Origin: Halalkalibacter alkalisediminis
GTDB taxonomy: Bacteria > Bacillota > Bacilli > Bacillales > Bacillaceae_D
DNA length: 54,383 nucleotides
Assembly: GCF_028610705.1 (NCBI RefSeq)
Contig: NZ_JAQQWT010000017.1
Location: forward strand, 1-54,383
Reading direction: 5' to 3'
The notes under the pieces were generated by a model. The model was not told where the DNA came from, made no database searches, and saw only the letters and a program-made list of their open reading frames with translations. Position numbers and translations under genes: made by a program. Below are positions 15,967-30,648 of this stretch, piece by piece; position 1 is the first letter of the stretch; each line of letters begins with the position of its first letter.

Positions 15967-16332
15967 CTACTTTTTCTTATTTGCTACAGTACGACGAGGA
16001 CCTTTACGCGTACGTGCATTGTTTTTAGAATTTTGTCCACGAACAGGTAAACCACGACGGTGGCGAACACCACGATATGAACCAATTTCAATTAGACGCT
16101 TAATGTTAAGTGAAACTTCACGACGAAGGTCACCTTCTACTCTGTACCCTTCAACCGCTTCACGGATACGTCCTAATTCTTCTTCAGTAAGATCACGAAC
16201 ACGTGTATCTTCAGATACACCTGCTTTCGCTAGAATTTCAGACGATTTAGCTTTGCCGATTCCAAAGACATACGTTAGTGAAATAACTACGCGTTTATCA
16301 CGTGGAATATCGACGCCTGCGATACGTGCCAT
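15967..16332 (-). CDS. rpsM: 30S ribosomal protein S13
   Basis: The 121-residue S13 in the 30S head contacts the 50S subunit and P-site t[23 protein letters not shown] starts the protein; [11 protein letters not shown] and a basic C terminus follow. The ATG at 16332 has GGAGGTG six bases upstream; the frame opens nine bases earlier without a site. Confidence 0.98.
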   Translation of the reverse strand: MARIAGVDIPRDKRVVISLTYVFGIGKAKSSEILAKAGVSEDTRVRDLTEEELGRIREAVEGYRVEGDLRREVSLNIKRLIEIGSYRGVRHRRGLPVRGQNSKNNARTRKGPRRTVANKKK

Positions 16333-16352
16333 GTGCAGCACCTCCTTATATA

Positions 16353-16478
<126 letters not shown>

Positions 16479-16498
16479 CTATATGGTACGGAGTGCAC

Positions 16499-16548
16499 TG
16501 ATTAGAGATCTAATCAGATTAAAGCAAAACAATGATTGATTATTTTGC
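16499..16548 (-). other. two hairpins in the infA-rpmJ spacer
   Basis: TGATTAG-AGAT-CTAATCA (16499-16516) is a perfect 7-bp stem. GCAAAA (16524-16529) pairs with TTTTGC (16543-16548). Both are AT-rich and lie in the 101-bp spacer between infA and rpmJ. No terminator T-run follows; the role is unknown. Confidence 0.35.
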
Positions 16549-16567
16549 TAGTCGCTCTCGCAACGTA

Positions 16568-16786
16568 TTATTTGTATCGATATGTGATTCGTCCACGTGT
16601 TAGATCATAAGGTGAAAGTTCTACTGTCACCTTATCACCAGGGAGAATTCGAATGAAATGCATACGAATCTTTCCAGAAACGTGGGCAAGAATCTTATGA
16701 CCATTTTCTAGTTCAACGCGAAACATTGCATTAGGAAGCGGCTCAATAACCGTACCTTCCACCTCAATTACATCTTCTTTAGCCAC
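16568..16786 (-). CDS. infA: translation initiation factor IF-1
   Basis: This 72-residue OB-fold protein blocks the A site during initiation. [39 protein letters not shown] and [12 protein letters not shown] are visible. The length is exactly typical. It follows the KOW-domain gene by 4 bp. Confidence 0.97.
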   Translation of the reverse strand: MAKEDVIEVEGTVIEPLPNAMFRVELENGHKILAHVSGKIRMHFIRILPGDKVTVELSPYDLTRGRITYRYK

Positions 16787-16790
16787 AGGT

Positions 16791-17099
16791 TCACTCTCCT
16801 TCCTTCAGTAAATCAGACTGTTTCTCTAGAAAATTCGTTAGCGCGTAACGTAATTTCCCGTTAGTAACACGTCCTGTTTCTATAAAGCTGCCCTTAACTT
16901 CATCAGCAATGTAATCAATTAATTCCAGGTGATTAATGTTCTTTTTCTTAGCGCGGTCAATTTTACGCTTATCGCCATCAGCGATTCTTACAAAACGTTC
17001 ATCAATCAAGTCAACAATCACTCCAAATTGACCATAATCTCGTCCTTTTGTAACCATCACGATTTGACCTATCTCCGGAGATTGACCAGAGTCTTGCAT
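16791..17099 (-). CDS. ybzG: KOW-domain RNA-binding protein (L14e-like)
   Basis: The 102-residue protein has an N-terminal KOW-type segment [20 protein letters not shown], then [20 protein letters not shown] and an acidic C terminus. Similar proteins resembling archaeal and eukaryotic L14e sit between map and infA in Bacillus; the role is unknown but probably ribosomal. The start is uncertain: the ATG at 17099 has AGGTG nine bases upstream, while GTG/ATG codons at 17111, 17108 and 17105 abut that site. The symbol follows the B. subtilis gene at this position. Confidence 0.75.
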   Translation of the reverse strand: MQDSGQSPEIGQIVMVTKGRDYGQFGVIVDLIDERFVRIADGDKRKIDRAKKKNINHLELIDYIADEVKGSFIETGRVTNGKLRYALTNFLEKQSDLLKEGE

Positions 17100-17117
17100 C
17101 GTCATCATCACCTACAA

Positions 17118-18589
<1,472 letters not shown>

Positions 18590-19882
18590 TTACTTAATAA
18601 AGCCTTTATAAGAACGTTTAATTAGTTGACTTTCGATTTGTTTCATCGTGTCTAATGCTACACCAACGACGATTAATAATCCAGTACCACCAATTTGTAC
18701 TGCAGGAGGTAAATCCATAAGACGTGTGAAGAATACTGGAATAATAGAAATCGTAGCTAGGAAGAGTGCACCAACAAACGTTAATCGATATAAAATCCGT
18801 GTTAAGTAAGTCTGTGTTGTCTTACCGGGCCGAATGCCTGGAATGTAACCACCTTGTTTTTTAAGGTTGTCAGCCATTTTTTCCGGATTAACTTGGATAA
18901 ACGTATAAAAGTACGTAAATCCAATAATTAATAATGCGTAGACAATCATACCGATTGGTTGAGTATAATCAAATACTCTTGTCACCCATGCAGCAATCTC
19001 ATTTCCTGTCCCAAAAAAGCCAGCAACTACTGGTGGAAACATAAATAAAGAAAGTGCAAAAATGACGGGGATAACACCAGCAGCATTAACTTTTAAAGGT
19101 AAATGCGTAGACTGTCCACCAACTGGACTACGTCCGACTAAACGCTTCGCATATTGTACAGGTACTTTTCTTAATGCTTGTTGAACAAAAATGACAACGA
19201 CTACTATAGCTAAAACAGCAAGTGCCATAAGAAGAACTGTTACGATACTAAGGAACAGTTGATCACCAGCACCTTCAATCTGCTGTACATAGATTTGGTT
19301 AATTCCATTTGGAATACCAGCAGCGATACCAGCGAAGATAATAATAGAAATACCATTACCGACGCCTTTTGCTGTAATTTGCTCACCTAACCACATAAGA
19401 AATGCAGTACCGGCTGTTAATACTAAAGCTATAAACAAATAAGTTGGAACACTTGGATTAGGAATCAATCCAGGAAATAGAGAGTTAAATCCAATGGACA
19501 TCCCTAAAGCTTGAACAAAACCTAATACAATCGTTCCGTAACGGGTAAACTGAGCTAATTTACGTCGACCAGCTTCCCCTTCTTTTGCCCATTCAGCGAA
19601 TTTAGGTACAACATCCATTTGTAACAACTGCACCACGATGGACGCAGTGATATATGGCATAATACCCATGGCAAAAATCGAAAAGTTCCCTAATGCTCCA
19701 CCACCAAACGTATTTAAAAACCCAAATGCATTCGCTTGATCGTGAAAATTAAGAACATCCTTGTTCGCTCCTGGAACAGGAATAAAACTTCCGATACGAA
19801 AGACAATGAGCATAAGCAGGGTGAAAACAACCTTTTGGCGTAAATCACCCACTCGAATAATGTTGGAGATCGTCCGGAACAT
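18590..19882 (-). CDS. secY: protein translocase channel SecY
   Basis: The 430-residue channel of the Sec translocon has ten membrane helices and works with SecE, SecG and SecA. RIGSFIPVPG occurs near the N terminus; GIMPYITASIVVQLLQMD and GQSTHLPLKVNAAGVIPVIFA are signature stretches. PGIRPGKTTQTYL and a basic cytoplasmic loop lie near the C terminus. Its ATG overlaps the rplO stop by one base. Confidence 0.98.
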   Translation of the reverse strand: MFRTISNIIRVGDLRQKVVFTLLMLIVFRIGSFIPVPGANKDVLNFHDQANAFGFLNTFGGGALGNFSIFAMGIMPYITASIVVQLLQMDVVPKFAEWAKEGEAGRRKLAQFTRYGTIVLGFVQALGMSIGFNSLFPGLIPNPSVPTYLFIALVLTAGTAFLMWLGEQITAKGVGNGISIIIFAGIAAGIPNGINQIYVQQIEGAGDQLFLSIVTVLLMALAVLAIVVVVIFVQQALRKVPVQYAKRLVGRSPVGGQSTHLPLKVNAAGVIPVIFALSLFMFPPVVAGFFGTGNEIAAWVTRVFDYTQPIGMIVYALLIIGFTYFYTFIQVNPEKMADNLKKQGGYIPGIRPGKTTQTYLTRILYRLTFVGALFLATISIIPVFFTRLMDLPPAVQIGGTGLLIVVGVALDTMKQIESQLIKRSYKGFIK

Positions 19883-20322
19883 TAAATCACCTCAGTTTTT
19901 CCGCCAGCAGCTTCGATAGCTTCTACTGCAGATGCTGAGAACTTATGTGCTTTAACAGTTAATTTATTTTCAAGTTTACCGTTACCAAGGATCTTAATTC
20001 CGTATTTTACGTTTTTTACAGTTCCTGTTTCGATAAGAAGTTCTGGAGTAACCTCAGTACCCGCTTCAAAGCGGTTTAACGTATCAAGGTTAACTACTGT
20101 AAACTCCTTACGAGTAGGATTTGTAAATCCGCGTTTCGGAAGACGACGGTATAATGGGTTTTGACCACCCTCAAAACCAGGGCGAACACCTCCGCCAGAA
20201 CGTGCGTTTTGACCTTTGTGTCCTTTTCCTGATGTTTTACCGTTACCAGAACCGATACCACGACCTACACGGTTACGTACTTTACGTGATCCTTCTGCAG
20301 GCTTCAACTCATGAAGTTTCAT
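19882..20322 (-). CDS. rplO: 50S ribosomal protein L15
   Basis: The 146-residue L15 has the Gly- and basic-rich N-terminal extension ([39 protein letters not shown]) that penetrates the 50S core. [14 protein letters not shown] opens the protein. The TAATG junction with secY indicates translational coupling. Confidence 0.98.
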   Translation of the reverse strand: MKLHELKPAEGSRKVRNRVGRGIGSGNGKTSGKGHKGQNARSGGGVRPGFEGGQNPLYRRLPKRGFTNPTRKEFTVVNLDTLNRFEAGTEVTPELLIETGTVKNVKYGIKILGNGKLENKLTVKAHKFSASAVEAIEAAGGKTEVI

Positions 20323-20354
20323 GTTGACACCTCCTCGTAATTATGAATAAGCTA

Positions 20355-20543
20355 TTAAGCTTCGATTTCTTTAACAGTTAAAAGGTGAGATACCTTATTT
20401 ACCATACCGCGAATCGCAGCATTATCTTGTTGAACGACTGTTTGGTGCATTTTACGTAAACCAAGAGTGTTCACAGTAACGCGTTGGTCTTCCGGGCGTC
20501 CGATAAGACTACGAGTGAGGGTAATTTCTAATTTCTTAGCCAT
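20355..20543 (-). CDS. rpmD: 50S ribosomal protein L30
   Basis: The 62-residue L30 reads [20 protein letters not shown] and [20 protein letters not shown]. It lies 13 bp after rpsE and 32 bp before rplO, the standard spc order. Confidence 0.97.
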   Translation of the reverse strand: MAKKLEITLTRSLIGRPEDQRVTVNTLGLRKMHQTVVQQDNAAIRGMVNKVSHLLTVKEIEA

Positions 20544-20556
20544 TTATTTTCCCTCC

Positions 20557-21057
20557 TTAACCTAACAGTTCTTCCACGGATTTGCCGCGAAGTTTAGCAA
20601 CCTCTTCAGCACGTTTTAAACCTTTAAGTCCTTGCATTGTTGCACGAACCATGTTGATAGGGTTATTTGAACCAAGAGATTTTGAAAGAATATCACCGAT
20701 ACCAGCTAGCTCAAGTACAGCACGTACTGGGCCACCTGCGATAATTCCAGTACCTTCTGAAGCGTTCTTTAAAAGTACCCGTCCAGCACCAAAGTGTCCA
20801 ACGATCTCATGAGGGATAGTTGTTCCAACAACTGGTACTTCAATAAGGTTTTTCTTTGCATCTTCTACAGCCTTACGGATCGCTTCAGGTACTTCTTGAG
20901 CTTTACCCATACCGAATCCAACGTGACCATTTTTATCGCCGACAACAACTAATGCAGCAAAGCGGAATCGACGTCCACCTTTTACTACTTTAGCAACACG
21001 ATTGACAGCTACTACTTTTTCTTCAAGTTCCAACGTATTAGGGTCAATACGACGCAT
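20557..21057 (-). CDS. rpsE: 30S ribosomal protein S5
   Basis: The 166-residue S5 is a 30S body protein involved in mRNA entry and fidelity. It has the N-terminal double-stranded-RNA-binding-like domain ([35 protein letters not shown]) and [28 protein letters not shown], the loop where spectinomycin-resistance changes arise, looks wild type. Confidence 0.98.
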   Translation of the reverse strand: MRRIDPNTLELEEKVVAVNRVAKVVKGGRRFRFAALVVVGDKNGHVGFGMGKAQEVPEAIRKAVEDAKKNLIEVPVVGTTIPHEIVGHFGAGRVLLKNASEGTGIIAGGPVRAVLELAGIGDILSKSLGSNNPINMVRATMQGLKGLKRAEEVAKLRGKSVEELLG

Positions 21058-21078
21058 TCGTTTTCCCTCCTTTTTTCT

Positions 21079-21438
21079 TTAGAATTGCAATCCAGCCTCG
21101 CGGGCTGCATCTGCAAGTGTTGCTACACGGCCGTGATACACATAACCACCACGGTCAAATACAACTACTTTATGTCCATTCTCAATCGCACGTTTTGCTA
21201 CGAGTTCACCTACAAGTTTAGCCGCATCTTTTTTCGTTACATCAGCAGCTACTTCAGAATCTAGAGTAGAAGCAGATGCTAATGTTACACCATTTACATC
21301 ATCAATTAATTGAGCGTAAATATGTTTAGATGAACGGAAAACATTTAGACGAGGACGTTCAGGTGTTCCTGTAATCGCACGACGAACATGCAAATGTCTC
21401 TTCTTACGAGCTACGTTTTTATTACGTTTCGTAATCAT
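21079..21438 (-). CDS. rplR: 50S ribosomal protein L18
   Basis: The 119-residue L18 binds 5S rRNA. Its basic N terminus [19 protein letters not shown] is followed by [20 protein letters not shown] and [20 protein letters not shown]. The length is within one residue of the Bacillus protein. Confidence 0.98.
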   Translation of the reverse strand: MITKRNKNVARKKRHLHVRRAITGTPERPRLNVFRSSKHIYAQLIDDVNGVTLASASTLDSEVAADVTKKDAAKLVGELVAKRAIENGHKVVVFDRGGYVYHGRVATLADAAREAGLQF

Positions 21439-21468
21439 TGAACGTCATTCCTTTCCGTGAGTTAGTGA

Positions 21469-22005
21469 TTATTTACCTGTTTTACCTTCTTTACGACGAA
21501 CATATTCGCCTTCATAACGAATTCCTTTACCTTTATAAGGCTCCGGTAAACGTACAGAACGAATGTTAGATGCTACAGCACCAACGCGCTCTTTATCAAT
21601 ACCCTTTACAATAACCTTCGTGTTAGAAGGAACATCGATCTCAATTCCTTGTTCAGGAGTGATTTCAACTGGATGAGAGTAACCAACGTTAAGAACAAGT
21701 TTAGAACCTGATTTAGTAGCACGGTAACCGACACCGATTAGCTCAAGTCCACGCTCATATCCTTTCGTTACACCTTCAACCATGTTGTTGATCAAACTAC
21801 GCGTTGTACCGTGAAGCGCACGGTGCAACTTGTTGTCAGAAGGACGTTCAACTGTAACTAGGTTTTCTTCGATAACAACTTTCATATCCTCATGAAGGTT
21901 ACGCTTAAGCTCACCTTTAGGACCTTTAACAGTCATTAAAGTGCCATCTAGAGTAATCGTTACTCCACTTGGTACTTCAACTGGTTTTTTACCAATACGA
22001 GACAT
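21469..22005 (-). CDS. rplF: 50S ribosomal protein L6
   Basis: The 178-residue L6 has two related domains and lies near the factor-binding site. [16 protein letters not shown] opens it; [15 protein letters not shown] and the C-terminal [20 protein letters not shown] are family hallmarks. Confidence 0.98.
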   Translation of the reverse strand: MSRIGKKPVEVPSGVTITLDGTLMTVKGPKGELKRNLHEDMKVVIEENLVTVERPSDNKLHRALHGTTRSLINNMVEGVTKGYERGLELIGVGYRATKSGSKLVLNVGYSHPVEITPEQGIEIDVPSNTKVIVKGIDKERVGAVASNIRSVRLPEPYKGKGIRYEGEYVRRKEGKTGK

Positions 22006-22038
22006 TCTTGTACACCTCCGTTCATTTCAAGGATTATA

Positions 22039-22437
22039 TTACCAAACGTATGCTAATACTTCGCCACCAACTTGTTGTTGACGTGCATCCTTGTCTGTCA
22101 TTAAACCATTTGATGTTGAAACTAAAGCGATTCCTAGTCCACCTAGTACACGAGGAAGTTCGCCAGCTTTTGCATAAACGCGTAAACCAGGCTTACTGAT
22201 ACGCTTAAGACCAGTAATTACACGCTCATTTGTTGAACCGTACTTTAAGAAGATGCGAATTACACCTTGCTTGTTATCTTCAATGTATTCGAAATCGCGA
22301 ATGAAACCTTCACGCTTAAGAATTTCAGCAATTTCCTTCTTCACTTTTGAAGCAGGTAATTCTAATTTCTCGTGGCGTACTGTGTTTGCATTACGAATGC
22401 GAGTAAGCATATCTGCAATTGGATCTGTCATGACCAT
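22039..22437 (-). CDS. rpsH: 30S ribosomal protein S8
   Basis: The 132-residue S8 is a primary 16S-binding protein of the central domain. [17 protein letters not shown] opens it and [19 protein letters not shown] lies near the C terminus. The MVM start is the same as in B. subtilis. Confidence 0.98.
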   Translation of the reverse strand: MVMTDPIADMLTRIRNANTVRHEKLELPASKVKKEIAEILKREGFIRDFEYIEDNKQGVIRIFLKYGSTNERVITGLKRISKPGLRVYAKAGELPRVLGGLGIALVSTSNGLMTDKDARQQQVGGEVLAYVW

Positions 22438-22466
22438 AATTATTTACCTCCTTCCCGTTCTTGGGA

Positions 22467-22682
<216 letters not shown>

Positions 22683-23222
22683 TTATTTTTGAAATGGCAT
22701 TCCCATTTGAGTTAAAAGTTCACGAGCTTCTTCATCCGTGTTAGCAGTTGTTACTAGAACAATATCCATGCCACGAACTTTGTCGACTTTATCATAATCA
22801 ATCTCAGGGAAGATTAATTGTTCTTTCACACCTAAAGTGTAGTTTCCGCGACCGTCAAAAGCTTTCTTTGAGATCCCACGGAAGTCACGTACACGTGGAA
22901 GTGAAACAGTAATTAATTTATCAAGAAATTGATACATGCGCTCGCCACGAAGTGTTACCTTCGCACCGATTGGCATACCTTCACGCAATTTGAAACCAGC
23001 GATTGATTTCTTTGCTTTCGTTACCAATGGTTTTTGACCAGTGATTTCAGCTAACTCTTCAACAGCTTTATCAAGTGCTTTAGCGTTAGAAACAGCATCA
23101 CCAACACCCATGTTTACAACAATCTTTTCAAGTTTAGGCACAGCCATAACAGATGAATAGTTGAATTTCTCTACTAGACTAGGCACGATTTCACTTGAAT
23201 ACTTTTCTTTTAAACGACTCAT
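22683..23222 (-). CDS. rplE: 50S ribosomal protein L5
   Basis: The 179-residue L5 binds 5S rRNA and P-site tRNA. It contains [39 protein letters not shown] and [19 protein letters not shown]. It sits between rplX and the S14 gene in spc order. Confidence 0.98.
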   Translation of the reverse strand: MSRLKEKYSSEIVPSLVEKFNYSSVMAVPKLEKIVVNMGVGDAVSNAKALDKAVEELAEITGQKPLVTKAKKSIAGFKLREGMPIGAKVTLRGERMYQFLDKLITVSLPRVRDFRGISKKAFDGRGNYTLGVKEQLIFPEIDYDKVDKVRGMDIVLVTTANTDEEARELLTQMGMPFQK

Positions 23223-23248
23223 ACGATTGACCTCCTTTCACACACTGA

Positions 23249-23569
23249 CTACTTATCTAAAGATTCGCCAGACTTCTTAGCAATACGTACCTTTTTACCG
23301 TTCTCTACTTTATAACCTACACGAGTAGGTTCGCCAGACTTAGGGTCGATAGGCATAACGTTGGAAGAATGAATAGGTGCTTCTAGATTCAAGATTCCAC
23401 CTTGTGGGTTATCTTGAGAAGGTTTAGCATGCTTCTTAACGATGTTCACACCTTCAACAAGTACACGATTCTTCTTCGGGAACGCCTCAAGGATTACACC
23501 TTGTTTCCCTTTGTCTTTTCCAGAGATGACCTTTACTGTGTCACCTTTTTTGACATGCATATTTGCCAT
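23249..23569 (-). CDS. rplX: 50S ribosomal protein L24
   Basis: The 106-residue L24 is a KOW-domain initiator of 50S assembly. [20 protein letters not shown] is the KOW core. The ATG at 23569 has GGAGGTG five bases upstream and adds MAN before the start annotated in B. subtilis, so the protein is probably three residues longer. Confidence 0.97.
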   Translation of the reverse strand: MANMHVKKGDTVKVISGKDKGKQGVILEAFPKKNRVLVEGVNIVKKHAKPSQDNPQGGILNLEAPIHSSNVMPIDPKSGEPTRVGYKVENGKKVRIAKKSGESLDK

Positions 23570-23608
23570 GTTCGCACCTCCTTGACAGGGCCTTTCAATT
23601 ATCTTCTA

Positions 23609-23983
<375 letters not shown>

Positions 23984-24010
23984 TTACCTCCCTTCAAACC
24001 AAGGATTCTA

Positions 24011-24271
24011 TTAGATAATAACCGATTCTTCAATGATTTCAACTAAGCGGAAACGTTTATCCTTAGAAAGAGGACGAGTTTCCATAACTTTAACGATATC
24101 GCCAATTTTAGCGCTATTGTTTTCATCATGTGCTTTGTACTTTTTAGAGTACTTAACGCGCTTACCGTATAGACGATCTTTTTTATATGTTTCAACAAGT
24201 ACAGAAATTGTTTTATCCATTTTGTCAGAAACTACACGTCCTGTGTAAACCTTACGTTGGTTGCGTTCCAT
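24011..24271 (-). CDS. rpsQ: 30S ribosomal protein S17
   Basis: The 86-residue S17 is an OB-fold 16S-binding protein. [34 protein letters not shown] and [16 protein letters not shown] are visible. It follows rpmC by 17 bp. Confidence 0.98.
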   Translation of the reverse strand: MERNQRKVYTGRVVSDKMDKTISVLVETYKKDRLYGKRVKYSKKYKAHDENNSAKIGDIVKVMETRPLSKDKRFRLVEIIEESVII

Positions 24272-24288
24272 TTTCGCAAACCTCCTTT

Positions 24289-25578
<1,290 letters not shown>

Positions 25579-25581
25579 GTC

Positions 25582-25923
25582 TTATCCCTCCTTCTTTTCA
25601 GTTACAACTAATGTAATATGGCTAGTACGTTTGTTGATACGACTCGCACGTCCCATTGCACGTGGACGGAAACGTTTCAAAGTAACGCCTTCGTCTACAA
25701 ACGCTTCACTAATTACAAGGTTGTTTGGCTCCATCTCATAGTTATGTTCAGCGTTCGCGATTGCAGAATTTAAAAGCTTTTCTACAACTGGAGAAGCAGC
25801 TTTAGGTGTGTGGCGTAGGATTGCTACTGCCTCACCAACTTGCTTACCACGAATCAAATCAATAACCAAGCGAACTTTACGAGGAGCAATACGAACTTGT
25901 TTTGCTACTGCTTTAGCTTGCAT
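25582..25923 (-). CDS. rplV: 50S ribosomal protein L22
   Basis: The 113-residue L22 lines the exit tunnel through its beta-hairpin ([20 protein letters not shown]), the site of macrolide-resistance changes. The hairpin looks wild type. [20 protein letters not shown] opens the protein. Confidence 0.98.
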   Translation of the reverse strand: MQAKAVAKQVRIAPRKVRLVIDLIRGKQVGEAVAILRHTPKAASPVVEKLLNSAIANAEHNYEMEPNNLVISEAFVDEGVTLKRFRPRAMGRASRINKRTSHITLVVTEKKEG

Positions 25924-25951
25924 AGGATTGACCTCCTCTCTTACTTACATA

Positions 25952-26230
25952 TTAACGTCTTGTTTTCTTATCATCAGCGGCATGACCTTTATACGTACGA
26001 GTTGGTGCAAATTCACCAAGCTTGTGACCAACCATGTCCTCAGAAACGTATACAGGCACGTGCTTACGGCCATCATACACTGCGATAGTGTGACCGATGA
26101 ACTCAGGAAAAATCGTTGAACGACGTGACCAAGTCTTGATAACTCTCTTATCTTCAGTTTCATTCATTGATTCAACTTTCTTCATAAGATGATCATCGAC
26201 AAAAGGTCCCTTTTTCAAACTACGACCCAT
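25952..26230 (-). CDS. rpsS: 30S ribosomal protein S19
   Basis: The 92-residue S19 in the 30S head pairs with S13. [39 protein letters not shown] and [16 protein letters not shown] are canonical. Confidence 0.98.
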   Translation of the reverse strand: MGRSLKKGPFVDDHLMKKVESMNETEDKRVIKTWSRRSTIFPEFIGHTIAVYDGRKHVPVYVSEDMVGHKLGEFAPTRTYKGHAADDKKTRR

Positions 26231-26291
26231 GAGAAAACCTCCCTTCGTGATTGTGCTACGGTTCTAAAAAGAGAACCGCAGAGCAACCCCG

Positions 26292-27122
26292 TTATTTTTT
26301 ACGACGACGTACAATGTACTTATCTGATGCTTTGTTTTTCTTGCGAGTTTTGTAACCAAGAGTTGGTTTACCCCATGGTGACATTGGTGATTTACGTCCG
26401 ATTGGCGAACGACCTTCACCACCACCGTGTGGGTGATCATTCGGGTTCATTACTGATCCACGAACAGTTGGACGCTTGCCTAACCAACGTGAACGACCAG
26501 CTTTACCGATATTCACTAACTCATGCTCAAGATTACCAACTTGACCGATTGTAGCGCGGCAAGTAGCTAGGATGTAGCGAGTCTCACCAGAGTTCAAACG
26601 AACAAGTACGTAATCTCCCTCTTTACCTAGTAATTGAGCTTCTGTTCCAGCAGAACGGACTAATTGTCCACCTTTTCCAGGCTTAAGTTCGATATTGTGA
26701 ATCACAGTACCCACAGGAATATTAATAAGTGGTAACGCGTTACCTACTTTAATATCCGCTTGTGCACCAGACTCGATCATCATATCAACTTTAAGTCCTT
26801 TTGGAGCAAGAATGTAACGTTTTTCACCATCAACATAGTTGATTAGTGCGATGTTGGCAGAACGGTTTGGATCATATTCGATCGTAGCAACGCGGCCTGG
26901 AATACCATCTTTGTTACGTTTGAAATCAATCACACGATATTGACGCTTATGTCCACCACCTTGGTGACGTACAGTTAATTTACCTTGGTTGTTACGTCCG
27001 CCTTTTTTGTGTAAAGGTGCAAGTAACGATTTTTCCGGCTTATCAGTAGTGATTTCCGCGAAATCTAATACGGACATACCACGACGGCCGGCACTGGTTG
27101 GTTTATACTTCTTAATCGCCAT
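26292..27122 (-). CDS. rplB: 50S ribosomal protein L2
   Basis: The 276-residue L2 is a core 23S-binding protein close to the peptidyl transferase centre. [20 protein letters not shown] opens it. The functionally important loop [20 protein letters not shown] near residue 225 is intact, including the conserved His. Confidence 0.98.
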   Translation of the reverse strand: MAIKKYKPTSAGRRGMSVLDFAEITTDKPEKSLLAPLHKKGGRNNQGKLTVRHQGGGHKRQYRVIDFKRNKDGIPGRVATIEYDPNRSANIALINYVDGEKRYILAPKGLKVDMMIESGAQADIKVGNALPLINIPVGTVIHNIELKPGKGGQLVRSAGTEAQLLGKEGDYVLVRLNSGETRYILATCRATIGQVGNLEHELVNIGKAGRSRWLGKRPTVRGSVMNPNDHPHGGGEGRSPIGRKSPMSPWGKPTLGYKTRKKNKASDKYIVRRRKK

Positions 27123-27150
27123 TTTCAGTTCCCTCCTTCTTGATTATTTT

Positions 27151-27441
27151 TTATACACCTTCAAAGAACTCTAATTCTTTGCTCTCAGGTGATAATGTAA
27201 CGATCGCTTTTTTACGACGAGCTGTGTAACCCGTGTAACGACCAAAACGCTTTGATTTACCTTTATAATTCATTGTGTTTACTTTATCAACTTTCACTTC
27301 AAAGATCTCTTCAATAGCATCTTTGATTTGAGTTTTATTAGCACGTACATCAACTTCGAATGTATATCTTTTATCACTCATTAGATCAGTTGAACGTTCA
27401 GTAATCACAGGGCGCTTAATGATATCACGAGCGTTTGACAT
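27151..27441 (-). CDS. rplW: 50S ribosomal protein L23
   Basis: The 96-residue L23 is at the tunnel exit and docks trigger factor and [23 protein letters not shown] and [20 protein letters not shown] are visible. Its ATG overlaps the rplD stop by one base. Confidence 0.98.
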   Translation of the reverse strand: MSNARDIIKRPVITERSTDLMSDKRYTFEVDVRANKTQIKDAIEEIFEVKVDKVNTMNYKGKSKRFGRYTGYTARRKKAIVTLSPESKELEFFEGV

Positions 27442-28064
27442 TACGCAAGCACCTCCTCTACCTTTTGAACGGCGTCTTTCGTAATTACAAGCTTATCATG
27501 CTTAAGCACATCAAGAACGCTAACTCCATCAGCTGTAACAAATGTTACACCAGGTAAGTTGCGCGCAGAAAGAGCAACCGCATCGTTATAGTCAGCAGTT
27601 ACTACTAACGCCTTACGATCAACAGAAAGACCAGAAAGAACTGCAGCCATTTCTTTTGTCTTAGGTGTCTCGAATGATAAGTTGTCTAATACTACAATCT
27701 CTTCAGCTAAAACTTTGCTAGAAAGTGCAGATTTGATTGCTAAGCGACGAACTTTCTTAGGTAACTTGTAGCTGTAGCTACGAGGTGTAGGTCCGAATAC
27801 AACTCCACCACCAACCCATTGTGGCGAGCGGATAGATCCTTGACGTGCACGACCAGTTCCCTTTTGACGCCATGGTTTACGACCACCACCACGTACTTCA
27901 GAACGTCCTTTTGTTTTGTGTGTACCTTGACGAAGAGATGCTTGTTGCATTACTACAGCGTCATGAAGCACACTTTTATTTGGCTCAATACCAAAGATCG
28001 AATCAGCTAATTCGATATCTCCAACTTGTGAACCAGTTTGGTTAAATAAAGCTACTTTCGGCAT
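27441..28064 (-). CDS. rplD: 50S ribosomal protein L4
   Basis: The 207-residue L4 has the tunnel loop [20 protein letters not shown], which carries macrolide-resistance changes in other isolates and looks wild type here. [20 protein letters not shown] follows. The rplD-rplW junction is TAATG. Confidence 0.98.
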   Translation of the reverse strand: MPKVALFNQTGSQVGDIELADSIFGIEPNKSVLHDAVVMQQASLRQGTHKTKGRSEVRGGGRKPWRQKGTGRARQGSIRSPQWVGGGVVFGPTPRSYSYKLPKKVRRLAIKSALSSKVLAEEIVVLDNLSFETPKTKEMAAVLSGLSVDRKALVVTADYNDAVALSARNLPGVTFVTADGVSVLDVLKHDKLVITKDAVQKVEEVLA

Positions 28065-28089
28065 GATGTGTCCTCCTTTCTACTATTTC

Positions 28090-28719
28090 TTATTTTACTT
28101 TAACCGCACTTTGGATCTCTACATAGCTCTTTTTAGCTCCAGGTACATTACCTTTAACTAATAGTAAGTTACGCTCAGTATCCACTTTTACGATTTCAAG
28201 ATTTTGAACAGTGATTGTTTCTCCACCCATACGACCAGGAAGTAATTTCCCTTTGAATACACGGTTTGGAGCTACAGGTCCCATTGAACCCGGGCGACGG
28301 TGATAGCGAGAACCATGAGACATTGGTCCACGAGATTGGTTATGACGCTTGATAGCACCTTGGAAACCTTTCCCTTTAGACGTTCCTGTCACATCAACTA
28401 CATCACCTTCAGCGAATGTATCTACCTTAACTTCTTGACCTACTTCATACTCGTCAAGATTTACGTTACGGATTTCCTTGATGAAGCGCTTAGGAGCCGT
28501 GTTTGCTTTCGCAGCGTGGCCTTCAGCTGGCTTGTTAGCATTTGCTTTCTTTTGGTCTGCAAATCCAACTTGGATTGCTTCGTATCCGTCAGAATCAACA
28601 GTCTTCTTTTGAAGAACTACATTGGGTTCTGCTTCAATTACTGTTACTGGGATTACTTCACCGTTTTCAGCAAAAATTTGAGTCATGCCAATTTTTCTAC
28701 CTAAGATTCCTTTGGTCAT
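28090..28719 (-). CDS. rplC: 50S ribosomal protein L3
   Basis: The 209-residue L3 has a loop reaching the peptidyl transferase centre. [20 protein letters not shown] opens it; [20 protein letters not shown] and [18 protein letters not shown] are canonical. It lies 87 bp after rpsJ. Confidence 0.98.
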   Translation of the reverse strand: MTKGILGRKIGMTQIFAENGEVIPVTVIEAEPNVVLQKKTVDSDGYEAIQVGFADQKKANANKPAEGHAAKANTAPKRFIKEIRNVNLDEYEVGQEVKVDTFAEGDVVDVTGTSKGKGFQGAIKRHNQSRGPMSHGSRYHRRPGSMGPVAPNRVFKGKLLPGRMGGETITVQNLEIVKVDTERNLLLVKGNVPGAKKSYVEIQSAVKVK

Positions 28720-28806
28720 CCGTTACACCTCCTATAAAAAATCATATTTTATTTGCCATTTTCATATCATAATAATGAACAATCATTATTTAAGTTATAT
28801 ACAAGA

Positions 28807-29220
<414 letters not shown>

Positions 29221-29248
29221 TCATCGCTGTCAATGATCAACATTCCAC

Positions 29249-29277
29249 ATTATACACAAAAATAAAAACCAGTGCAA
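29249..29277 (-). promoter_or_regulatory. sigma-A promoter of the S10-spc-alpha cluster
   Basis: On the minus strand, TTGCAC (plus 29272-29277), a 17-bp spacer and a perfect TATAAT (plus 29249-29254). It lies about 135 bp upstream of rpsJ and is the only near-consensus promoter I saw before the cluster. Confidence 0.85.
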
Positions 29278-29395
29278 GTGGAATTACTTACGCTGATCAC
29301 ACTTTTACTATTATATAGTGCCTAGAACAAAAAAGCAATCTCTTTTGCTATTAATTATTCATTTATTGTATTAGTAAATGCTGTAAGTCGAAACA

Positions 29396-29406
29396 TCTGC
29401 TACAAT
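29396..29406 (+). promoter_or_regulatory. candidate extended -10 promoter of the MFS gene
   Basis: TG-C-TACAAT (TG at 29398-29399, hexamer 29401-29406) resembles an extended -10 element 33 bp before the ATG. No good -35 is visible, so the call is tentative. Confidence 0.35.
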
Positions 29407-29439
29407 TTATGTACAAGCATTAGAATGCGGAGGAGAAAA

Positions 29440-30648
29440 ATGCAAAATTCAAAACGATTGCTCTGGTTTCTATCAATCGCTCAATTCTTTGTTATGCAAG
29501 TGTGGTTTAATTACTCTTCTATTATACCTGTCATCGAAGAAGAGTGGAATCTTACTTCTAGCGAATCAGGTTTTATCCTAGCGTTCTTTCATATAGGGTA
29601 TGTATTGGCTGTTATCTTCTATAGTTTTTTAATTTCTACATATAACCCAAAATATTCATTTATCTTTGGTGCTTTTCTTGCGGGCGTTTCTGGGTTAGCA
29701 TTTGCCTTTTGGGCTGATGGATTTTGGTCGGCGATTATGTTTCGTACACTATCAGGGATAGGGGTAGCTGGTATCTATGTTCCGGGTATGAAAATGGTGG
29801 CTGAACTATTCCCTCCAGAAAAAAGAGGACGCGCTCTTGGTATTTATGTCGGATCATTAGTTGTTGGTTCTGGTAGTTCGCTTCTCATTTCTGCATTATT
29901 AATTGATGCAGTAGGATGGCAAGGGGTCATTCTGATTACGTCCTTTTTGAGTATCACTGCAGCATTATTAATTCTACCTTTACAGATTCCTTCTTCTATT
30001 AAGCTAAGAGGTCAAACGTTAACGGTTGATAAAATTAAAGGAGTTTTTAAAAAGAATAACCTATTAATCAATGCAGGATACACCGGTCACTGCTGGGAAC
30101 TATATGCCATGTGGTCTTGGATTGGACCCTTTTTGGTTTTCTATTTTATCAATAAAGGATATGACCAACAAGTTGCCTTCCAGTTAGGAAATACGACTGG
30201 GGCCTTGATTATAATTATCGGTGGGATGGCTACTTATATAGGAGGGAGATTATCTGATCAGTTTGGACGAGGCAAAACGGCAAGTCTTTTTCTTCTTATT
30301 AGTATTGCTTGTACACTATCAATTGGTTGGTTAACCTTTGTACCTATATTCGTTATGATTATCATTGCTGTCATTTATGGGTTTACAATAGTAGCGGATT
30401 CTCCTATCTATAACACAGCAATAACAGAAGTAACCGACCCTGAATTACTCGGCATTGCATTAGGCATTCAATCTGTAATTGGATTTAGTGCAACGATATT
30501 TGCACCTTTATTTTTTGGAATTCTTTTAGATCAGTTTAATTGGGGCATAGCTTTTACAGTAATAGGGATATTAACTCTTTTTGCTCCATTCTGTATGTTC
30601 GTTTTATCAAAACACCAGCAAAACAGTAAAGAAACCCACCTTATATAA
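29440..30648 (+). CDS. MFS transporter, opposite strand inside the ribosomal super-cluster
   Basis: The 402-residue major facilitator superfamily protein has about 12 membrane helices. The motif between helices 2 and 3 is degenerate, but FPPEKRGRALGIYVG (loop 4-5 region) and GGRLSDQFGRGKTA (loop 8-9) are clear. The substrate is not recognisable; it could export or import small organic anions or drugs. The ATG at 29440 follows GGAGGA; a start at 29425 would overlap that site. It lies between tuf and rpsJ, where B. subtilis has an unrelated gene, and its last codons are part of the terminator shared with tuf. Confidence 0.88.
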   Translation: MQNSKRLLWFLSIAQFFVMQVWFNYSSIIPVIEEEWNLTSSESGFILAFFHIGYVLAVIFYSFLISTYNPKYSFIFGAFLAGVSGLAFAFWADGFWSAIMFRTLSGIGVAGIYVPGMKMVAELFPPEKRGRALGIYVGSLVVGSGSSLLISALLIDAVGWQGVILITSFLSITAALLILPLQIPSSIKLRGQTLTVDKIKGVFKKNNLLINAGYTGHCWELYAMWSWIGPFLVFYFINKGYDQQVAFQLGNTTGALIIIIGGMATYIGGRLSDQFGRGKTASLFLLISIACTLSIGWLTFVPIFVMIIIAVIYGFTIVADSPIYNTAITEVTDPELLGIALGIQSVIGFSATIFAPLFFGILLDQFNWGIAFTVIGILTLFAPFCMFVLSKHQQNSKETHLI

